This document shows positions 57,861 to 64,000 of a DNA stretch of 64,000 nucleotides, one piece after another (position 1 is the stretch's first letter; the number at the start of each line of letters is the position of its first letter). Origin of the DNA: Hyaloperonospora brassicae (taxonomy: Eukaryota > Oomycota > Peronosporomycetes > Peronosporales > Peronosporaceae); assembly GCA_947650285.1 (NCBI GenBank), contig CANTFL010000233.1:310001-374000 (forward strand), given 5' to 3'. Under the pieces are notes generated by a model, which made no database searches, was not told the DNA's origin, and was given only the letters and a program-made list of their open reading frames with translations. A program made the position numbers and the translations under genes.

Positions 57861-59533
57861 TGCGGTTGTATGAGAATGTGGAGGGGTAAATGTAACATGA
57901 GAGACGACCGTAGATCGCGGAGATCTGGTCGCGGCTGAAAAGCTGGATAAAAAAACCCGAAGATAATCTCATCAAGGACACAATATGATAGAACGAGAAG
58001 AGAATATATTAAATAATAAAGCTAAGGGAGCCAACATAGCAATTAAGCATTAAAATACTTTCCGCAAAATCTCGAGATCAACGATCCGGTCGTTAACGGA
58101 AAAAGTACGATACTAAGCTCTCAACGATTCATTGGTCTCTAGCAGGGACAGAGCGGTCGAAGTATCAGGGACGTTTAGACCTCGGCTGTTGAAGTCGGGA
58201 AATTTAGGTGGCACTTCTTTGAAGGCGGAGAATGTAGGAAAAGGGATCAAGCGGAATATCGAGAAAGCAGTTAACCGCGATCATACCTTCGATAATGTAC
58301 CAAAGGGCGATTCATACACCGGGCTCCATTTCGCGATCGCCTTAGTTTCCTCTGTTTCCAAAACTCAGCCAGACAAGATTGAAAATGTAGCTGCTTACAG
58401 GCGATAAAGATCGTATGAGTCAAGTCCCAAAGGGACTGACACCCACGATATTCATAGTCTTGCTATATAGTGACAATCTGGTCATCCTACCTCACACGAC
58501 AGAACGAGATTGGTGCGATCCGCAAAAAAGACGTTTTCCTAGGTATCGAGGCATTTAACATCTCAATCTGAGATGTCGGTACCAATCCAGGGGCCATATT
58601 AGCTGCGATGAATGAATGTTTTTTTAAACTTAATGTCGGAAATGAATACTGTTTTGGTTTGTCAAAATGGCGATGGATGCAATCCACGTCATACTCAGAA
58701 AAAAACGGATGCAGCTAATCCTTCATGCCGACGACGGCCTAACAAGATCGGGTTACGCGATCCCGGTATTTTTGGATCCACTTATCTCGATCTCTTGTGA
58801 CGCCAGGCAGATATTTATACTATGACCGCGTTAATGAATGGTTATCGGATTGATGCAGACGGTCGGTGACGCCGAATCCCCCTTCAGAATAAGTGGAATC
58901 GCCGATTCCATCTACAAGGGATGTTGCAGCCGGTACCTGTTCACCAGGGGAACTCTCAGCGATCGGAGAGGCGGATGATTTAACCGAACGTTGAGATTTG
59001 GCGCGGGGTGATTTGAGACGAGAAGAAGATCGCGATCCGGATAGCGCAGCAAGTGTCGCATCTTTGACCTCGGTACATTCTTCATCCTCATAAGCCGGCC
59101 GATCAGAGTGGCGTAGTCTGGAGTTGCTGGTTTGCGATCACGTCTAGTGCCCGCAGTATCTTGGCGGGTCCTAGGATCGGTCGATCTACCAGATTTACCG
59201 ACCGGGTTGTATTTAGGGGTGGAGATCGAGAATTGGGTGATCTCTTAGGGACGGTCTGTGGCAGTGAAGGCATTATTTCACGTTGGAAACCCGATACGAC
59301 TTTCGGGTCTCGGGGCAAATACAACAGTGACATATATTTATAGGATTAAGAGTCCTCTGACTACTCGGCCTTTATAACCTTATGCATAGTCTCACCAATG
59401 TTTTCTTGCAAACTCTCTGTTTTATTCCTGTGTATTCTGAGTTTAATCTAGTCGCAACCGAATATTATTTTACTCAGCTTCCAGTTCCACTCGCATTGAC
59501 AAGCTGCTGTTATGATTTGGTTCTTTTTTAACA
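57861..59533. other. Stretch without supported genes; includes a probable copia LTR at its right end
   Basis: Most frames lack motifs. The bases left of 59533 probably belong to the 3' LTR of the copia relic: on the minus strand TGTTAAAAAAG starts at 59533 right after a purine tract (59534-59543). I could not find the other end of this LTR. Confidence 0.4.
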
Positions 59534-60480
59534 CTCCTCCCTCAAAGCAAAATCTTCGAACCATGATTGGCCCGCACATATTAACCCCATTTCGAATAGG
59601 CGGAGAATCATCGAATTATTTAGCGGCTTTGTGAAAGCATCATCAGGGTCGCTGTCACCACGAACTTGCTTACGCTTCACCAGACCTCGCTGCACTTATT
59701 TTCGTACGTAATGCCAGCGCATCTCGATCAGTCGCGTCCTTCGCCTATAAGTGGGGTTTGTCGCCATCACGAGAGCAGACTGATTGTCGATCTCGATCAA
59801 TATATCCAACGTAGAAGCAGGTCACAATTCTTAGATAATATTCCATTCCGCCATAGCTTATATCATAGCTTCACACGCGGCGACGAATTAGGCTTCAGCT
59901 GTAGAAAGAGCAACGATTGGTTGACGCTTCGAGGCCCACGCTAATGCACCGCCTGCGATTGTTGACACGTATCCACCTATGCTCTTGCTATTTTCTGGAT
60001 CACTGACCCAGTCAATGTCCCAGAATCCGTTTATCACGATAGGTATGGCTTGATTGCCACGATCTTGCATCCGTTGGAGTTTGTACTGTCTTCCGTAATC
60101 GATCGTGTCGGCCAGGTAGCGTAATACGACTTTTAATACATCGTACATGTTAAATCATTGGTGCAAACCGACTCAGTTGTCCGGGCGAATACGCCAAATC
60201 GGGTCTTGTACAGGTAGCCAAATACGTACGCATACCAATCCCTTCACGTAAGTTAGATGTGGTGTCCACTTCATCATCATCCGCAGCACATCGCAGGTGT
60301 ATGTTATTCACCATAGGGTTTCCGGCCGCGAGAGCATTCTCATAACCACATTTTTCAAGTATCTATTTAGCTTACTTAGACTGATCGATTAAAATCGAAT
60401 CATCATGCACGTTCACGTTCACACCGAGGTACTCCTGTAGAAAACCTTGATCCTTTAACCCATATCGTTTCTGATATGGT
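59534..60480 (-). pseudogene. Ty1/copia relic: RT end and RNase H
   Basis: From about 60470 down, broken frames read QGFLQEYLGVNVNVHDD, SILIDQSK, ATCTRPDLAYSPGQLSRFAP (the end of copia reverse transcriptase). An open 86-codon piece at 60148-59888 has SIGGYVSTIAGGALAWASKR then QPIVALSTAEA, the copia RNase H signature, and further on EFVAACEAMI, DILIEIDNQSALVMATNPTY and HYVRK. A purine tract at 59543-59534 ends the internal part. Several stops and a frame change make it inactive. The upstream gag, integrase and RT core are missing or unreadable. Confidence 0.82.
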
Positions 60481-61669
60481 GCGCTTACGGTAAGGCAAAT
60501 TGCGATCGGAAGGATTGGCGGCCCCATGGATGGGATCGATTATCATTAAATGAGTTGAGATCGGTGCAGGTTTCCCTGTCACGCGCGATGCCAAACGATC
60601 TCCTCAAGGCAGATGCGCAGTCAGTTTTAGCTGTCAAGTCATAAAACGCAAAGCGCAGTTTTGTAAGCACGGATTCGCGATCCAGAAAAACACGTAGTAT
60701 CCGTGCACGTTCCGAATATTGATCTGCGACATTTGCCTGTTCTCGACTGAAATCGGCCTACAAGCTTCCTGAGGTGCTCAACAACGCGACGAAACTTGTC
60801 TTGGGATTGAGCGTATGATTTCTTATACTGGGCCTTTTTACCAGCACTCAGTCAAGTCGATTCGATAATGCTTCACGTTCAGCGACCAATCAATCTCCAG
60901 CTTCATCTATTTGCTTGCGACCCCGGCGATCTCACGCTTTTATTTTTCTTTAGCAATATGTCTGGCTTAAATGGCTTTTAAAATCTGTGTTACCAGGTGC
61001 GCGACCTCGAAGGCCTAATCTTCGACCTCGACATCTTGTATTTTGATCATGTTTAAAGAGTTGCCCAGATACTAGCTAAACCTCGTCGTCAGTTGCAACT
61101 CATCTTCAAGTTGCTTGTGCAGGGTATTGTACTTGCTTTGAACAAAATTTACAAACGAAGATGCATTGGCGCCGAACTCTCGATAATGCTTTTACAGGTG
61201 GCGGCTGCGGGCGATCTCAAGAACTCACGCTGTATCCATGTCTCCACAGCGGTTCATGATCTCTTGTTGATAGTTGAAGATGACCCCACGCGGAAGTTTG
61301 GAAGCATATCAGACTTTCCAGAATGGGAGCGCCGGATGTTGTTTTTCGTTTTTAAAATGAGCGGAGCATGGATCAAAGGCAAATCTGCGGTGGGAAACGG
61401 AAATGGAATAACGTCGAGCGTACCATCCGATGTGTCCATGGCTATAATCATCGAGCGATCGCAATCGTCCACAACAAGCGTGGAAGAGTCCGAAAATACA
61501 GAGCTGAATTTATCCGACGAAGCAATTATCGCCACAGACATTTCGGGTTGAGATCCTAGAACGCTCGAACTTATTAGTGAGTGATGTTGCGGCGACATGT
61601 GCAGGATGAATAATGCGTATTTGTTAAGTTTTACTGCTTTTTGGCAATTTTATGTTGTGGAATGTTAGC
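60481..61669. other. Stretch without supported genes between the copia relic and the tRNA-like fragment
   Basis: A 152-codon open frame on + (61093-61551) and an overlapping 114-codon frame on - (61598-61254) exist, but neither has a motif or composition that I can assign. They could be parts of the copia polyprotein or chance frames. Confidence 0.35.
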
Positions 61670-61755
61670 AATTTCAACGGAGCAACTGATTGGTTTAGTC
61701 GTTTGGGAAGGAGGATACAATCGGGTGAGTGCGGGTTCGAGTCCCGCCGTGTCCA
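61670..61755 (+). other. tRNA-like (SINE-type) fragment
   Basis: A T-arm with a perfect 5-bp stem and 7-nt loop (GCGGG TTCGAGT CCCGC, 61731-61747) contains a B-box, GGTTCGAGTCC (61734-61744). A possible A-box-like TGGTTTAGTCG lies at 61691-61701. The 3' acceptor half would be CGTGTCC (61748-61754) but no complementary 5' half is found, and an anticodon arm is unclear. This fits a tRNA-derived SINE or a decayed tRNA, not a working tRNA gene. Confidence 0.5.
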
Positions 61756-63190
61756 ACTTAATCTTAACTGATACTCTCGACCTGGTGTTTGGGGTTCACC
61801 AGAACTGCGACCCACCCGCAGTTACGTCCCCCACAACCACGCAATCGTTTTCATTCTGCATATGACAAAGCAGAGTTTTACCAAAGGTATATTACGAGAC
61901 GTAATTACCCAGTGATAAGTAAAACAAAAAGCGGTGGAGAAAGGGCACGAAATAGGTGGCTGAGGGTCACCGGCTTCTACTAGTCATTCGTTTTTGGAGA
62001 TAAGGTCAACATAAATACAACTCACTTTTCGGTTTTCATCTTCGGCCGTAAGACGGCTTTTTCTTCTGAATATCTCCATAGCCTAGTTAAATCTAACAGA
62101 ACTTACGTTATAAAGATGGGTGGAGTCTGAGGTGTAACAATGCTGCATTGTAAACAAATCAGTGCGATGAACAAAATGTAGCCAGAAGCTGCCAATGTGC
62201 GATGGATGCCCAGCTCGATCGACATCTTTTGTCAACGAACGGTGCGGAAGACAATTGTGGTTAAGCGCTCACGAGATTTAACGCTAAGTGAATATGTGGG
62301 AGCTCTCAATTTGCAGGTGCCAGTAAAGTCCGAAAGGGGCTCTGATTGGAAGGTTACTATCTCAAACGGATGTCTCACGGTCTCATACTGACCTCCCGAT
62401 CTTGATTTGATCTTTCGATCTGAGCTCTCAACCTCCAAATCTATTGTATACCGGTAGGGTGAGGGTCTCACTAAATTTCCAGAGGGAGCGCATTTTGCGT
62501 AATCCATAAAGGTACAAGGGGACGATCTTGGGAAGATGAGACACGTGGCTTCGAAATTATGATTGCAGATACATCTAGCGATGGGTTAGTTTTGAGTTAA
62601 ACGTTTTAACATAAACATGGTTTAACTTGCTTCGAATTAAACGTTTCGCCTTATATCCCGGGTTGGATCATTGGCCACCTGACGTCAAAGGAAGTTGCAT
62701 ACTTAAACTAAGTAATATCCCTCCATAGTTTGGCCAGGAATTGAAGACTCTCAACGAAACTTTTACTGCAATCGGATGCAGCAGACAAGTATAGGCGAAG
62801 CGTGCAAGATTACGAGACAAATCAGCGGTCAGAAGTCTCGCGGATCATGCGCCTACATTGGACACGGCGATCTCGTAGAGATCAGGGTGGCACATATCAA
62901 GCACCTCACAAGTACACCCGCTATCGTCTGGAGGTTTCTAAGCGACAATACCGATCCAAAACGGTTAGGCTTGATATCGACTCGAGTCCACCTAAAAGAG
63001 TGCAAACTGCCTTACCGACGAAAAGACAAGGTGATAGAAGCATACAGCACGGAATCGGAGTACCCCTCCATTCGTCGGTCGTCTGGTCGCCAGTGGAGAA
63101 TTGGGATCGACCCCACGAAAAGAGCGATTACCACTCCATCACATCACTTTGATTTTCTATATAATCTCGTATTGATTCATCTCTTTCTAA
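61756..63190. other. Stretch without supported genes
   Basis: Two overlapping + frames at 62776-63213 and 62802-63152 have no motif that I recognise. Most of the rest is short frames. Probably transposon debris. Confidence 0.35.
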
Positions 63191-63199
63191 TCTCTTTAA

Positions 63200-64000
63200 G
63201 CTCAAATAATTAAGCCTTTAGCCACATTGCTTCTGTGCAGCTTCTGTCACAGCTATGTACTCCGATTCCGTAAACGATAAAGTCACAGTTCTCTATTTCT
63301 TACTTCTCCAGCTTGTGCACCCATCATCTAATATGAACGCATACCCGCTTGTGCTTCGATATCATTCCTGATCTCCGGCCCATTCTGCATCGAAGTAGCC
63401 GTGCAATTTGTCACTGTTTGCCGCTTAATATTTAATTCCATACTGTTTAGTGCATTAAATGTAAGCAAAGAACCGCTTGATAAATTGCAAATGCGCAGGA
63501 ATAGGGTCTGCTGTAAACTGACTTGGAAAGACTTCCATCCCTAGGAAGAATTTGACGTCGCCAAGATCCGTCATGTCAAAGCGCTCACTTTGTGCATCTT
63601 TGGTGGATATATTCAGCTCGGTGTTCTTGCTTGCGAGAGTTAAATTACCAACTTACAGCGCTACAAAAATCACGACGACTCTATAATCTCGCTTGACGTA
63701 AATGCAATGGTCTGTCTTTCACTTGTGAAAGTTTAATTCCAGCATAAACTTGAATATGGTCTGGTTCCACATATGTGGTGACACTTCAGACCATATAGAG
63801 AACGCTATATTTGGCAGATAAAATCCGCATACTTCTAACGGTCGCATGAATCCGGCTGCGCCATGTAGATGTCTTTCTCAAGGTTTCCATTCAAAAATGT
63901 TATCTAGACGTCCATTTGGTGAATCATAAGAGAGTGCTTTGACGCCGAGCTAAGAAAGATTCTGATGGATGTAAAATTGGCGACAAGAGCGAAGGTCTCG
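63200..64000 (-). pseudogene. Second Ty1/copia relic, cut by the window edge
   Basis: At the right edge the minus strand reads ETFALVANFTSIRIFLSSAS followed by HQMDV and ITFLNGNLEKDIYMAQPD, the start of copia reverse transcriptase, with a stop inside. At about 63420-63215 are HGYFDAEWAGDQE, STSGYAFILDDGCTSWRSKK and SFTESEYIAVTEAAQKQC, copia RNase H, again with stops. Between them most of the RT core is lost or unreadable. It differs from the relic at 59534-60480, so it is an independent copy. Confidence 0.82.

Noticed and set aside
61093..61598. Overlapping open frames of 152 (+) and 114 (-) codons
   Set aside because: No domain recognised on either strand. Could be copia debris; no basis to call a gene.
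61670..61755. Functional tRNA gene
   Set aside because: The acceptor stem does not pair and the anticodon arm is unclear, so only a tRNA-like fragment is supported.

Overview
The window looks like gene-sparse, transposon-rich DNA of an oomycete (Phytophthora or downy-mildew type). This rests on the LTR-retrotransposon families, on a secreted cysteine-rich phospholipase-C-like protein, and on eukaryotic gene relics of NSMAF/FAN and the spliceosomal GTPase Snu114/EFTUD2. The assignment comes from protein families recognised by eye, not from a database search.

Layout. 1-13078: two closely related Ty3/gypsy copies lie tail to tail, A (+, cut by the window edge) and B (-), with a single complete LTR (5431-5822) between them. 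13079-13475: a diverged LTR of the same family (E) is fused head to head to the 5' LTR of B. 13476-27465: an island with the one intact host-type gene (PLC-like, 14799-17177), a 5'-truncated LINE (19332-21500, -), two consecutive broken host genes on the + strand (NSMAF-like 22261-24190, Snu114-like 24251-25690), and a small Mutator-like transposon (26593-27456) with a FAR1-type DNA-binding ORF and an exact 9-bp target duplication. 27466-36250: very AT-rich DNA without recognisable genes. 38015-51251: a large decayed Ty3/gypsy element C (-) with LTRs of about 1.25 kb. 53090-57860: a decayed relative D (+). 59534-60480 and 63200-64000: Ty1/copia relics (-), with a tRNA-like fragment between them.

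The most striking signal is in the A/B family. Both copies and their LTRs are tiled, almost end to end and through coding sequence, with short perfect inverted repeats (arms 6-13 bp, loops mostly 2-12 nt). The tiling persists where related copies have quite different nucleotide sequence (LTR A versus LTR E; the linker before the chromodomain in A versus B). I saw nothing of this density in the PLC gene or in element C.

The same family carries a long antisense reading frame that starts near the 3' LTR and runs back across the chromodomain (537 codons in A with one internal TAG, 525 in B with three). Its coiled-coil end is kept at protein level although the DNA has diverged. Element C also appears to hold broken antisense coding sequence between its chromodomain and 3' LTR.

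A and B share several pol lesions although their LTRs are nearly identical, which suggests mobilisation in trans, duplication of a dead copy, or unusual recoding.
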